Shown: in pieces, positions 1-10,200 of the stretch | How the letters are laid out: each line of letters begins with the position of its first letter | Numbering within the stretch: the stretch's first letter is position 1 | NCBI GenBank assembly: GCA_025210735.1 | Contig: JAOARD010000062.1 | Location: 1-64,000 of the forward strand | DNA: 64,000 nt | From: Bacteroidales bacterium | GTDB taxonomy: Bacteria; Bacteroidota; Bacteroidia; Bacteroidales; UBA6680 | Direction of reading: 5' to 3' | The notes under the pieces: model-generated | Told to the model about the DNA's origin: nothing | Database searches by the model: none | The model's input: the letters and a program-made list of their open reading frames with translations, nothing else | Position numbers and translations under genes: made by a program

Positions 1-391
1 ATATGTGATTATTTTTTAATTCTCAAAATTATTTTTCAACTTTTTTTCATCGCTCAATCTGTTAAAAACAGACCAACCTCAAAAGCTATAATCACCTATC
101 AACCACCATGTTATTCAATCAACGTGTGCCTCTCTCAAAGCAGGTGCAAACATAGAGCTCTTTTGTTGTGTTTCCAAATAAAAACAGCTCTTTTTTTGAA
201 CTTTTTTAACAGCTAAAAAGTAGTGCGTTGATAATGAAGCCTTAATTCAAATTATAATTTTCAGATTCTAACAAGACAAATTAACATACATTAGTTTTTA
301 TTACAAATTATTAAATACTCTCTCTACATATATTAGTATATTCGCACTATTAATAATTTGAAAATTCTATAAAAATCACCAAAAAGCAGAT
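1..391. other. intergenic region, no gene seen
   Basis: AT-rich stretch before the first gene. I see no credible open frame, RNA gene or strong hairpin. Its right end should hold the promoter of the glycosyltransferase at 392. Confidence 0.6.
337..344 (+). promoter_or_regulatory. possible -7 box (TATATTCG)
   Basis: TATATTCG differs by one base from the Bacteroidetes -7 consensus TAnnTTTG and lies 48 nt before the start codon at 392. The same octamer occurs upstream of ppiD at 16355. No clear -33 TTG was found, so this is tentative. Confidence 0.3.
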
Positions 392-1126
392 ATGAGAAAC
401 ATTGTTTTGATCCCTACTTATAACGAGAAAGAGAATATATCGAATATTATACATGCAATTTTTGATTTGCAACAGGTGTTTCACATACTTATTATTGATG
501 ATAATTCACCAGATGGCACAGCATCTATAGTAAAAGATCTGCAGAAAAAATTCGAAAACAGGTTACATATTATAGAGAGAGCCGGAAAATTAGGATTAGG
601 AACAGCATATCTTGCCGGATTTAAATGGGCACTGGAGAACAAATATGATTATATAATGGAGATGGATGCCGATTTCTCTCATGATCCGAAAGATCTTCCG
701 AGATTATTAGCCGCTTGTATTAATGATGGTGCAGATGTATCTGTAGGGTCAAGGTATATTTCCGGAGTAAATGTTGTAAACTGGCCAATGGGGCGTGTAC
801 TCCTGTCCTACTTTGCTTCAGCATATGTAAGGTTTATTACACGTATGAAGATAAGAGACACTACTGCCGGCTTTGTTTGTTACTCTGCAAAGGTTCTACG
901 TTGCATAAACAGAGATAAAATTAAAATGCGCGGATATGCATTTCAGATAGAGATGAAATTTACTGCATGGAAACTTGGTTTTGATATTAAAGAGGTACCA
1001 ATAATATTTACCGATAGAAAAGAGGGAGCTTCGAAAATGAGTGGTGGAATATTTAACGAAGCAGTTTGGGGTGTAATAAAAATGAAGGTAGCTAGTTTCT
1101 TTAAAAAGTACAGGTGCGCAGAGTAG
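392..1126 (+). CDS. polyprenol-phosphate mannosyltransferase-like family 2 glycosyltransferase
   Basis: 244-aa GT-A glycosyltransferase of the dolichol/polyprenol-phosphate mannose synthase type. These enzymes move a sugar from a nucleotide donor to a polyprenyl phosphate at the inner face of the cytoplasmic membrane. Visible motifs are IPTYNE (residues 7-12), DDNSPDG (36-42), the metal-binding DxD in MDADFSHDP (91-99), and the late SRYISG and DTTAGF blocks typical of the family. The length matches soluble DPM1-like forms, with no C-terminal membrane domain. The ATG at 392 precedes the first conserved strand directly. It is separated by 110 nt from the dihydroorotase downstream on the same strand. 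The exact donor and acceptor cannot be told from sequence. Confidence 0.9.
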   Translation: MRNIVLIPTYNEKENISNIIHAIFDLQQVFHILIIDDNSPDGTASIVKDLQKKFENRLHIIERAGKLGLGTAYLAGFKWALENKYDYIMEMDADFSHDPKDLPRLLAACINDGADVSVGSRYISGVNVVNWPMGRVLLSYFASAYVRFITRMKIRDTTAGFVCYSAKVLRCINRDKIKMRGYAFQIEMKFTAWKLGFDIKEVPIIFTDRKEGASKMSGGIFNEAVWGVIKMKVASFFKKYRCAE

Positions 1127-1236
1127 ATTTATCAATACTATAAAATATACAACAGTTTATTTATACATAAATGAACAATAATGTATGATATCATCTTATT
1201 ATCTATAGTTGATATACAATCAGAAAAATAAAAGCA

Positions 1237-2589
1237 ATGAAGAATTATCTTATAAAAAATGCACTTATAGTAAACGAAGGCGATATTATCAGTGGTTCTG
1301 TGTTAATAATAGATGGTATTATTAAAAAGATATTTGAAACAGATCACGATGATATAGATATAGATTACAATAATACAGAGGTTATTGATGCTGAATGCAA
1401 CTATTTGATGCCTGGTATTATTGACGATCAGGTACATTTCAGAGAGCCTGGTCATACTCACAAAGGAGAGATATCAACTGAATCAGCTGCGGCAGTTGCA
1501 GGAGGTATTACTACATATTTTGAGATGCCAAATACAACACCTCAAACAACAACAATAAGTGAATTAGATAAAAAGTTTGATCTTGCAAGAAAGAAATCAT
1601 TAACAAACTTCTCTTTTTACCTTGGGGCTACAAACGATAATATTGAAGAGATAAAGAGGATTGACCCTATAAAGGTGTGTGGTTTAAAGGTATTTATGGG
1701 TTCTTCAACAGGAAATATGCTTGTTGATAACGATGAAAGTTTGAATAAGATATTTAAAGACAGCCCTGTTATTATAGCTACACACTGCGAGGACGAGGCT
1801 ACGATAAGAAAGAACACCGAGAAATATAAAGATGAATTTGGAGAAGATGTTCCTATTGAATACCATCCTATAATAAGAAGTGAAGAGGCTTGCTATAAAT
1901 CTTCAAGCAAAGCTGTTGAATTAGCAAAAAAACATAATGCCAGATTACATATACTACACCTTAGTAGTGCTAAAGAGTTAGATCTTCTTAAATCTGATGT
2001 TCCTTTAGCCGACAAAAGAATAACAGGTGAAGTATGTGTACATCATTTGTGGTTTGATGACCGAGATTATAAAAAACACGGCACAAGGATAAAGTGGAAC
2101 CCTGCAGTTAAATCTGAGAAGGATAAATCGGGATTATTTAACGCTCTTATAACTGATAAACTGGATGTTATTGCTACAGATCATGCTCCACATACCTGTG
2201 AAGAAAAAGATAATAAATATTTTAATGCTCCATCAGGAGGACCTCTTGTACAACACTCACTAGTTGCTATGTTGGAGTTTGTGACTCTTGGAAAAATTGA
2301 CATAACAAAGGTTGTAGAGAAAATGTGTCACAATCCGGCAACACTTTTTAATGTAAAACAGAGAGGTTTTATTAAAGAGGGATACCATGCAGATCTTGTA
2401 ATTGTTAACACAGACTCGCCATGGGTAGTAGAAAAAGAAAACATACTATATAAATGTAAGTGGTCTCCGTTTGAAGGAACATTATTCAGCTCTAAGGTTA
2501 CGCATACATTTGTAAATGGTAATCTTGTATATAATAATGGTACAATAAACAGCAAGTATAAAGGAAGAGCTGTTGAATTTGACAGATAG
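1237..2589 (+). CDS. pyrC: dihydroorotase (class I type)
   Basis: 450-aa amidohydrolase for the third step of de novo pyrimidine synthesis, interconverting carbamoyl-aspartate and dihydroorotate in the cytoplasm. Seen: the N-terminal metal motif DDQVHFREPG (63-72), GLKVFMGSSTG with the candidate carboxylated lysine K151, ATHCED (H183), LHILHLSSAKE (H238), and TDHAPHT (314-320) with the catalytic Asp. The usual HxH of the first motif reads QVH, so the first His is replaced by Gln; from memory this is shared by other Bacteroidetes dihydroorotases, so it is probably not inactivating. The stop is followed after 3 nt by the start of the next gene, which implies co-transcription. Confidence 0.93.
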   Translation: MKNYLIKNALIVNEGDIISGSVLIIDGIIKKIFETDHDDIDIDYNNTEVIDAECNYLMPGIIDDQVHFREPGHTHKGEISTESAAAVAGGITTYFEMPNTTPQTTTISELDKKFDLARKKSLTNFSFYLGATNDNIEEIKRIDPIKVCGLKVFMGSSTGNMLVDNDESLNKIFKDSPVIIATHCEDEATIRKNTEKYKDEFGEDVPIEYHPIIRSEEACYKSSSKAVELAKKHNARLHILHLSSAKELDLLKSDVPLADKRITGEVCVHHLWFDDRDYKKHGTRIKWNPAVKSEKDKSGLFNALITDKLDVIATDHAPHTCEEKDNKYFNAPSGGPLVQHSLVAMLEFVTLGKIDITKVVEKMCHNPATLFNVKQRGFIKEGYHADLVIVNTDSPWVVEKENILYKCKWSPFEGTLFSSKVTHTFVNGNLVYNNGTINSKYKGRAVEFDR

Positions 2590-2592
2590 AAT

Positions 2593-3531
2593 ATGACAAA
2601 AAGGGTATTAATAGTTGACAAGACACATAAAATTTTAACTGAAATATTAACAGACAAAGGATTTTCATGTGAGGAATTCAGTGGTAAAACATTAGAAGAT
2701 CTTGAATCTGTTATTGGCAACTACACAGGAGCTATTATCAGAAGTAAATTTACTTTTAACAAAGATTTACTTGACAAGGCAACAAACCTGAAGTTTATTG
2801 GCAGAGTTGGTGCCGGAATGGAGAGTATAGATGTTGAGTATGCCGAGAGTAAAGGTATAAGATGCTACAACTCACCTCAGGGTAATATGGATGCAGTAGG
2901 AGAACATGCTGTAGGTATGCTTTTGGTTCTTTTGAACAACCTTTTTACTGCAAACTATCAGGTTAAAGGTGGTATTTGGAACAGAGAAGAGAACAGAGGT
3001 TCTGAGATAAAAGGCAAAACTGTAGGTATTATCGGATACGGAAACATGGGATCTACTTTTGCCAGAAAAATAAGTGGGTTTGGTGCTAATGTTATATCAT
3101 ATGATAAGTACAAGACAAACTACAGCGATGGTTATACTATTGAAACAAGTCTGGATACTTTGATGAACGAATCTGACATTATAAGTTTACATGTACCACT
3201 TACTGACGAAACAAAATACATGATTGACAGTAAGTTTATAGATAAAGTACGTAAACCTTTTATTCTTATAAACACAGCAAGAGGGCCTGTTGTTAATACC
3301 GCTGATCTTATTCAGGCAATTGATAACAATAAAATTGTTGGTGCCGGGCTAGATGTTCTTGAGTTTGAGGAAACCTCTTTTGAAAATGTCTCTATGTATG
3401 AGAACAAAACATTTAAAGAGCTTGTAAAAAAGGAGAATGTTATACTATCGCCACATATTGCTGGGTGGACACACGAATCAAAAATAAAACTGGCAAAGAT
3501 ACTTGCTGAAAAGATAATTGAGAATCATTAA
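2593..3531 (+). CDS. D-isomer-specific 2-hydroxyacid dehydrogenase (phosphoglycerate dehydrogenase-like)
   Basis: 312-aa NAD-dependent dehydrogenase with the split catalytic and nucleotide-binding domains of the family. The Rossmann glycine motif is GYGNMG (148-153). HVPLTDETKYMI (200-211) and LINTARGPVVN (225-235, catalytic R230) follow. E259 in LEFEE and H288 in SPHIAGW complete the Arg-Glu-His set. There is no C-terminal ACT domain, so it is the short form. 3-phosphoglycerate oxidation for serine synthesis is the best guess, but substrate is not determined by these motifs. Translation is probably coupled to the dihydroorotase 3 nt upstream, and transcription ends at the strong hairpin just after the stop. 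Confidence 0.88.
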   Translation: MTKRVLIVDKTHKILTEILTDKGFSCEEFSGKTLEDLESVIGNYTGAIIRSKFTFNKDLLDKATNLKFIGRVGAGMESIDVEYAESKGIRCYNSPQGNMDAVGEHAVGMLLVLLNNLFTANYQVKGGIWNREENRGSEIKGKTVGIIGYGNMGSTFARKISGFGANVISYDKYKTNYSDGYTIETSLDTLMNESDIISLHVPLTDETKYMIDSKFIDKVRKPFILINTARGPVVNTADLIQAIDNNKIVGAGLDVLEFEETSFENVSMYENKTFKELVKKENVILSPHIAGWTHESKIKLAKILAEKIIENH

Positions 3532-3535
3532 TAAC

Positions 3536-3562
3536 AAACGGGGGATTACAAGTCCCCCGTTT
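3536..3562. terminator. strong bidirectional terminator hairpin
   Basis: Perfect 10-bp stem (AAACGGGGGA with its complement), loop at 3546-3552, flanked by A and T tracts. It sits between convergent genes ending at 3531 (+) and 3587 (-), so it can serve both. Confidence 0.88.
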
Positions 3563-3586
3563 CTATTATATATTATGTAATATTTA

Positions 3587-4621
3587 CTATCTGAAAGAGA
3601 TACCAAGACCTCCTGAAAGAACATTGTACTTGCCAACAGTATAATCTACATGTATAGTCACAACGGCCATCTTAACTCTTAATCCTGCATTAAAATCAAT
3701 TCCGCTATTATCAAATTTCAGATCAAAAGGATCTTTAATTGTTTGTGTTGATACTAATTTACCTGCTGGATTAAACGCAACCGGATATGTTCCGTTTAAC
3801 ATAGCTTTTGTTGTTGCTGTACCATATCCTGCACCAACATACAGGTTAATAAACGGGAAGTTAGCCCCTACAAGTAATCTTCCTGTAAAAGCACCTGCAT
3901 CAAGTTTTATCTCCTGATCATTAAATGAAACTCCATCATCTCCGGCAAAATCAATTCCGTATGTAGAGTTAACACTTGTATAAGCTCCCATAACTGTCAT
4001 TGCCAAAAACGGAACACGCTTAATTACAGGTATAGCCTCTGAAAATTGCCAGCGAGCACCAAGACCCCACATACCAACTTTAAAGTCTGCCAGTTTAACT
4101 TGCGGAGAGAAGCGTCCCATTATCTCAAAGTTTTTAGGTAGTCCTAAACCAACCTTAAACATTGGCAATGGTAAGTGACGAAAATCTAATCCTTCTGGTA
4201 ATTTAACCCCAACAACAATAGGATTACCACTTAAGTCGTTAGTCTGCCAACCAACGGTAGGGATATTCGAGTTATCTCCAATTATTGTAGGACTGGTTCC
4301 ATTTGTTGTTGTAAATCCCGGATATTTATCAACAATTGATTGGATATCAAATGTACTTGCCGATTTTGGTGCAGTAACCCAACTTGCAGTAACAGTTACA
4401 TCAAATCCAAGTGTAGAGTGTACTTTAGATGTATTATACCATCCTGAATTCAATCCAACACCAAACATCTCGCCATAAGGATTCATGTACTCCTGAAAAA
4501 TATCCTTAGCAAGCGCCGGCGATTCCTTTGCCATAGACGCTAACACACCAAGCTCCCCCTGAGCCATTACACTTCCCATTGAGAAGCATAGTGTTAATAT
4601 TAATACAATTCTTCTAACCAT
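3587..4621 (-). CDS. secreted beta-barrel-like protein, possibly DUF6588 family
   Basis: 344 aa with a clear signal peptide (MVRRIVLILTLCFSMGSVMA, cleavage about residue 20). The mature part has alternating Gly/aromatic-rich strands, many hxhxhGhG stretches and a C-terminal aromatic-containing strand ending GISFR, as expected for an outer-membrane barrel. It resembles what I remember of DUF6588 proteins of Bacteroidetes, but I cannot confirm that. It is followed on the opposite strand by the shared terminator and has no obvious operon partner. Aspartate kinase lies upstream on the same strand with a 62-nt gap. Function unknown. Confidence 0.8.
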   Translation of the reverse strand: MVRRIVLILTLCFSMGSVMAQGELGVLASMAKESPALAKDIFQEYMNPYGEMFGVGLNSGWYNTSKVHSTLGFDVTVTASWVTAPKSASTFDIQSIVDKYPGFTTTNGTSPTIIGDNSNIPTVGWQTNDLSGNPIVVGVKLPEGLDFRHLPLPMFKVGLGLPKNFEIMGRFSPQVKLADFKVGMWGLGARWQFSEAIPVIKRVPFLAMTVMGAYTSVNSTYGIDFAGDDGVSFNDQEIKLDAGAFTGRLLVGANFPFINLYVGAGYGTATTKAMLNGTYPVAFNPAGKLVSTQTIKDPFDLKFDNSGIDFNAGLRVKMAVVTIHVDYTVGKYNVLSGGLGISFR

Positions 4622-4683
4622 GATTATTTGTTTATTTGTTTGAATCTTTGTGGAAGATAAACAAATAACTTAATAATGGCAAA

Positions 4684-5931
4684 TCACCTAATAACAAACC
4701 TTGCAATTGATCGTGTTCTTTGTTCCATGAAAATAATCTTGTCTTTCAACTCTCGCTGAAGAATATCGTCAGTATAGTAACGCACTGTAAGAAGAACAAG
4801 ATTATCATTATACTTTACGTTATACATATCAGATAATTCTGTTATAAGATCGTGTACATTATATGTAGTATCAATACATACAGAAAAGTTTACTGCTGAG
4901 CTCTGAATCATATTTGCCTTCACCTTATACTTATCAAGTATAGAGATCAGTTCATTCAATCTATCGTCAATTACAAACGATATATCTTTAGGCGAAACTG
5001 ACAACAATATCTGATCATCTTTTACTATTAACACAGGCGATACAATTTTAGTATCAGTATGGGTTATTACTGTTCCGGTAACAGAAGGATCGATAAATGA
5101 CTTTACATAAAGGTTTATATTAGCATTATGCAGAGGTTTAATTGTTTTAGGATGAATAACCTTAGCTCCGCTATATGCTAGTTCAACGGCCTCCTTATAC
5201 GATATCTTTGGTAATACATGCGTATTTGTAAACTTCTTTGGATCTGCATTAAGTATTCCGGGAACATCTTTCCATATAGTAACGCTCTCAGCTCCTATTA
5301 ACGATGCTATAACAGAAGCAGTGTAATCTGATCCTTCGCGTCCTAATGTTGTTGTTGTACCAAATGTAGTTGATGCTATAAAACCTTGTGTTATATATGT
5401 ATTTACACCTGTAAAGTTGAGTTTCTGCTGAGCCAGACCTTTAGACAAATCATAATCTATCTCAGCCTGACAATAATTATCATCTGTTTTTATAACATTT
5501 CTGATATCAACCCACAGATTCTTTATCTTACACATATTAAGGTAAGAGCTAATTATTCTTGTAGACAACAATTCTCCGAACGAAACAATTTGGTCATATT
5601 CGTAATCGTAATTACTATTAGGTTCCTCACTCAGTTTTTCATTTAAATGATTAAATATCTCTTCAATCAAAAGATTAACTTCTGAACAACACTCTACAAA
5701 AAGTTCTTTAATAATACTCAGATGAAAAGCCTTAATATCATTAAATTGATTATAAAGATTTTTATCAGAGGACATATACATCTTATGCAGTATCTCAAGT
5801 TTATTTGTTGTTTTATCCAACGCAGATACAACAACAACTTTATTCTCTAAATCGTTACTCAGGATACTTACAATATTTCTTATCGCATCAGCATCTTTAA
5901 CTGAAGCTCCTCCGAATTTATAAATCTTCAT
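4684..5931 (-). CDS. lysC: aspartate kinase
   Basis: 415-aa monofunctional aspartokinase, which phosphorylates aspartate to open the lysine/threonine/methionine/DAP pathway. The start MKIYKFGGASVKD contains the nucleotide-binding KFGG(A/T)S motif (5-10). The block TLGREGSDYTASVIA and the block TIWKDVPGILNADPK form the kinase core. The C-terminal 140 residues (from about 280) carry two ACT-like regulatory units, suggesting allosteric feedback control. Length fits the monofunctional class, and no homoserine dehydrogenase domain is fused. The 236-nt gap to fbp on the other strand holds the divergent promoters. Confidence 0.93.
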   Translation of the reverse strand: MKIYKFGGASVKDADAIRNIVSILSNDLENKVVVVSALDKTTNKLEILHKMYMSSDKNLYNQFNDIKAFHLSIIKELFVECCSEVNLLIEEIFNHLNEKLSEEPNSNYDYEYDQIVSFGELLSTRIISSYLNMCKIKNLWVDIRNVIKTDDNYCQAEIDYDLSKGLAQQKLNFTGVNTYITQGFIASTTFGTTTTLGREGSDYTASVIASLIGAESVTIWKDVPGILNADPKKFTNTHVLPKISYKEAVELAYSGAKVIHPKTIKPLHNANINLYVKSFIDPSVTGTVITHTDTKIVSPVLIVKDDQILLSVSPKDISFVIDDRLNELISILDKYKVKANMIQSSAVNFSVCIDTTYNVHDLITELSDMYNVKYNDNLVLLTVRYYTDDILQRELKDKIIFMEQRTRSIARFVIR

Positions 5932-6116
5932 TCTCTGCAGTAATTTAAATTGTGCGCTATTACCAAATATATATATTGAATCACAAAATTATACAAAATA
6001 TGTTTATTAATATGTCTTTTAACTGAAACTGCTAATCTACTTAACATTATCAGTGAACCATATTAATAAAAAAGCATAAAAACAGGAACAATTATTTATT
6101 AATCAACAGAATATTA

Positions 6117-6124
6117 TATTTTTG
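6117..6124 (+). promoter_or_regulatory. putative -7 box (TATTTTTG) for fbp
   Basis: Exact match to TAnnTTTG, 43 nt upstream of the fbp ATG in the divergent aspartate kinase/fbp intergenic region. No convincing -33 TTG is visible. Confidence 0.4.
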
Positions 6125-6167
6125 TTTCAAATTATAATCAATAATTAATTCAAACATATCAGAAAAC

Positions 6168-7172
6168 ATGTCGAGTTATAATCTAATTACCTTAAATGAA
6201 TTTATAAGTACACGACAAGCTAATTTCCCATATGCAAAAGGAGAGCTAACAAGACTTCTTCACTACATAGGACTTGCGGCCAAGATTGTAAACAAAAAAG
6301 TTAACAAGGCCGGATTGGTTGATATTCTAGGGGAAGCAGGGAATACAAATGTGCAGGGAGAAGATCAGAAGAAACTCGATGTTTTTGCCGATATTGAGTT
6401 TATAAAAGCGTTAAAGGCAAGTGGTGAGTGCTGTGGAATAGCCAGCGAAGAGAATGATGAGATAATAACATTTGACGATGAACTTGCCCGTGATGGTAAT
6501 TATATTGTTTGTATTGACCCGCTTGACGGATCATCAAATATTGATGTAAATGTATCAATAGGTACAATATTCTCAATATACAGACGTAAATCTAAGAGAG
6601 GCGAGAAAGCTCAACTTATGGATTTCCTTCAACCAGGAAGAGATCAGATTGCAGCTGGTTACATTATTTACGGGTCGTCTACAATGCTTGTTTATACCAC
6701 TGGTAATGGTGTTAATGGTTTTACTCTTGATACCGCAATTGGTGAGTTTTGCCTGTCTCATCCGGATATTAAAACACCGGATAAAGGAAAAATATACTCA
6801 ATAAACGAAGGTAACTACCCTCACTTTCCTGATGGCGTTAAAAAATATATTAAATATTGTCAGGAGATTAATGGCGAATCAAACCGTCCGTATACTTCCA
6901 GATATATAGGATCACTTGTTGCTGATTTCCACAGAAACTTGCTTAAGGGTGGTATATATATATATCCGGAAACAGCAAAAGACAAAAGAGGAAAGCTTAG
7001 ACTACTTTATGAATGTAATCCTATTGCTTATATTGCTGAACAAGCTGGAGGAAAAGCGATAGATGGATATAAGAGAATAATGGAAGTTGAACCGGAATCT
7101 CTTCATCAGAGGATACCTTTCTACACCGGATCAAAAGAGATGGTTGATACAGTAGAAGATTTTCTGAAATAA
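6168..7172 (+). CDS. fbp: class I fructose-1,6-bisphosphatase
   Basis: 334-aa gluconeogenic phosphatase hydrolysing fructose-1,6-bisphosphate. Metal-site motif DPLDGSSN spans 117-124, with acidic EEND at 94-97 upstream. The substrate loop [18 protein letters not shown] and the AEQAGGKA block near the C terminus are typical of class I enzymes. Length matches the family (about 330 aa). It is a single gene with its own promoter candidate and its own downstream terminator, so probably monocistronic. Domain content distinguishes it from the IMPase-like protein at 26580, which shares only the DPLDG metal motif. Confidence 0.95.
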   Translation: MSSYNLITLNEFISTRQANFPYAKGELTRLLHYIGLAAKIVNKKVNKAGLVDILGEAGNTNVQGEDQKKLDVFADIEFIKALKASGECCGIASEENDEIITFDDELARDGNYIVCIDPLDGSSNIDVNVSIGTIFSIYRRKSKRGEKAQLMDFLQPGRDQIAAGYIIYGSSTMLVYTTGNGVNGFTLDTAIGEFCLSHPDIKTPDKGKIYSINEGNYPHFPDGVKKYIKYCQEINGESNRPYTSRYIGSLVADFHRNLLKGGIYIYPETAKDKRGKLRLLYECNPIAYIAEQAGGKAIDGYKRIMEVEPESLHQRIPFYTGSKEMVDTVEDFLK

Positions 7173-7192
7173 CTTATCAGTTAAACAATATC

Positions 7193-7232
7193 AAAAGACC
7201 AAACAGTTAGTTTTCTAATTATTTGGTCTTTT
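7193..7232 (+). terminator. fbp terminator
   Basis: 11-bp stem AAAAGACCAAA (7193-7203) pairs with TTTGGTCTTTT (7222-7232), followed by further T residues. It begins 20 nt after the fbp stop. Confidence 0.85.
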
Positions 7233-7285
7233 TGCTCTTTATGCAATACGCCCCAAACAACTAAAAGCTTAATACATTATTAATA

Positions 7286-10200
7286 ATGCCAAATAATATG
7301 GATTCTATATTAGATAAAATACAAAAAAGTTCAAGGGGAGCTGATCTGATAAACAAGATTAATAGTAACAACAGATATAGAATCAGCTTAAAAAATCTAT
7401 CAGGGTCATCAAAAAGTTTATATTCAGCTGCAATAAGTAGTAACATAAACCGAATTCATTTTTTTATACTACCTGAAAAAGAAGATGCGGCATACTTTAT
7501 TAACGACCTTGAGAATATAATGCCCCAGCATAGAATCAGCTTCTTTCCTTCGTTTCTTAAACACAGTACCAGACACGGACAAGCCGAAAAATCAAATATT
7601 ATTCTCAGAACTGAGGTTCTTAATCAGATAAACAACTATGATAATAAATATCCCCTTTTTATTGTAAGCCATACAGAGGCTGTTATTGGTAAAGTGTTAT
7701 CTAAAAATAATATGTCAGATAATACATTAAAGCTATCTGTTGGTGAAACTGTATCAATGGAGTTTATTGAGGATGTATTAAATGAATATAATTTTGAAAG
7801 GGTTGACTTTGTTTATGAGCCGGGGCAGTATGCGGTACGCGGAGGTATTATTGATGTTTTCTCTTTTGCCGGAGAACAACCATACCGAATAGATTTTTTT
7901 GGCGATGATGTTGAGAGTATAAGAATGTTTGATATTGAAACACAGCTGTCTGATAACAAGTGTGATTCTATTGAGATTATTCCTAACCTGCAAAACATTG
8001 TTAATAATGAAACTGCTGAATTAATAACAAATATTATCCCTGACAATAGTATTGTATGGAGCAGTAATATGTCTTACATATTTAAACATGCAGAACAACT
8101 GTACAACAACGCAAATCTGGAATCAGATGAAGAAGATATAAACACAAACCAATTAATTGCAACAAAAGAGGAGCTGGAGAAATCATTAAACAGATTATCT
8201 ATTGTAGATATTACATCAAAGAATCTCAAAGAGGTTGACAACGAGATATCATTTGAAACATCGCCGCAGCCCAACTTTAACAAAAACTTTGAGATACTTG
8301 CAGATAATTTTGAAAAGAACCAGAATGATGGATATACAAATATTGTTCTGTCAAGTTCTCCAAAACAGATAGAGAGACTAACAGCAATATTTAACGATAT
8401 AAGAGAAGGAGTAACATTTACAGATCTCCCGAATGTAATACACGAAGGTTTTATTGACCACTCTCTGAAGCTGTGCTTTTACACAGATCATCAGATATTT
8501 GAACGATACCATAAATTCAAGCTCAAAGGAAATTTTGAGAAAAAGGATGTAATATCTATTAAAGAGATAAACAATATGCAGCCTGGCGACTTTGTGGTAC
8601 ACATTGATCATGGAGTTGGTAAATTTGGCGGATTGGTTAAGTCAAAAGAGAATGGAAAAGTAAAAGAAGCTATAAGACTTATCTACCGCGATAATGATAT
8701 ACTTGATGTAAGTATACATAACCTGCACCGAATATCTAAGTTCAAGAGTAAAGATAGTACCCCACCAAAAATGAATAAACTTGGTACAGGGGCATGGCAA
8801 AGACTTAAGCAGAGTACCAAGAAAAAGGTAAAGGATATAGCAAAGGAGCTGATTGCTCTATATGCTAAACGAAGAGAGCAGAAAGGTTTTGCTTTTACTG
8901 AAGACAATTACCTTCAGCAAGAGTTGGAAGCCTCATTTATATATGAAGATACACCGGATCAGCTTAAGGCAACAAAAGCTGTTAAACGCGCCATGGAAAA
9001 AGATATACCGATGGATATGCTTATTTGTGGCGATGTAGGATTTGGTAAAACAGAGGTAGCAATAAGAGCCGCTTTTAAAGCAGTGTGCGATAATAAACAG
9101 GTAGCAATACTTGTACCAACAACCATATTGGCTCTTCAACACTACCACTCTTTCAAAAAGCGACTAAAAGATTTTCCGGTAAATATTGACTATGTAAGTC
9201 GTCTGAAAAAGGCAAAAGAGCTTAAACAGTCAATCAACGATCTTAAGAGTGGTAAAACAAATATAATTATAGGTACACATAAACTTGTTGGTAAAGATAT
9301 TGTATTTAAAGATCTTGGTCTGTTAATTATTGATGAGGAACAACGCTTTGGTGTTGCAATGAAAGAGAAACTAAAAAAGCTAAAGGTTAATGTAGATACT
9401 CTAACTCTTACCGCTACCCCAATACCACGTACACTACAATTCTCATTAATGGGAGCGCGAGATCTTGCTATCATAAACACTCCACCACCAAACCGTCATC
9501 CTATACTTACAGAACTTCATACATTTAATGAAGAGGTTATAAAAGAGACTATACACACAGAAATTGAACGTGGAGGGCAGGTATTCTTTATAAACAACAG
9601 AGTACAGAATATAGAAGAGATTGCTGCACTGGTAAACAGATTGGTTCCGGATGTGAGAACAGTTGTTGCACATGGGCAAATGGAAGGAAAAGTGTTAGAG
9701 AAAATAATGCTCGATTTCATTAATCACGAATTTGATGTACTTATTGCAACTACAATTATTGAGTCAGGTCTTGACATACCAAATGCAAACACAATAATAA
9801 TAAACAATGCACACCAATTTGGTTTGAGTGAGCTGCATCAGTTAAGAGGACGTGTTGGACGATCAAACAAAAAAGCATACTGTTATCTTTTAGCACCACC
9901 AGTTACAACAATAACACAAGAGGCAAGAAGAAAACTTACCGCAATTGAGAATTACAGCGATCTTGGTAGTGGAATGAACATTGCTATGCAAGATCTTGAT
10001 ATAAGAGGAGCTGGAAATATGCTTGGAGGTGAACAGAGTGGATTTATATCTGATATAGGTTTTGAGACTTATCATAAAATTCTTTCAGAAGCGGTACAAG
10101 AACTTAAAGAGACTGATTTTAAAAGTGTATTTGAGTCGCACGAAAACATTGATTTACATAAAAAAACTGCAACATTTATATCAGATTGTCAGATAGATAC

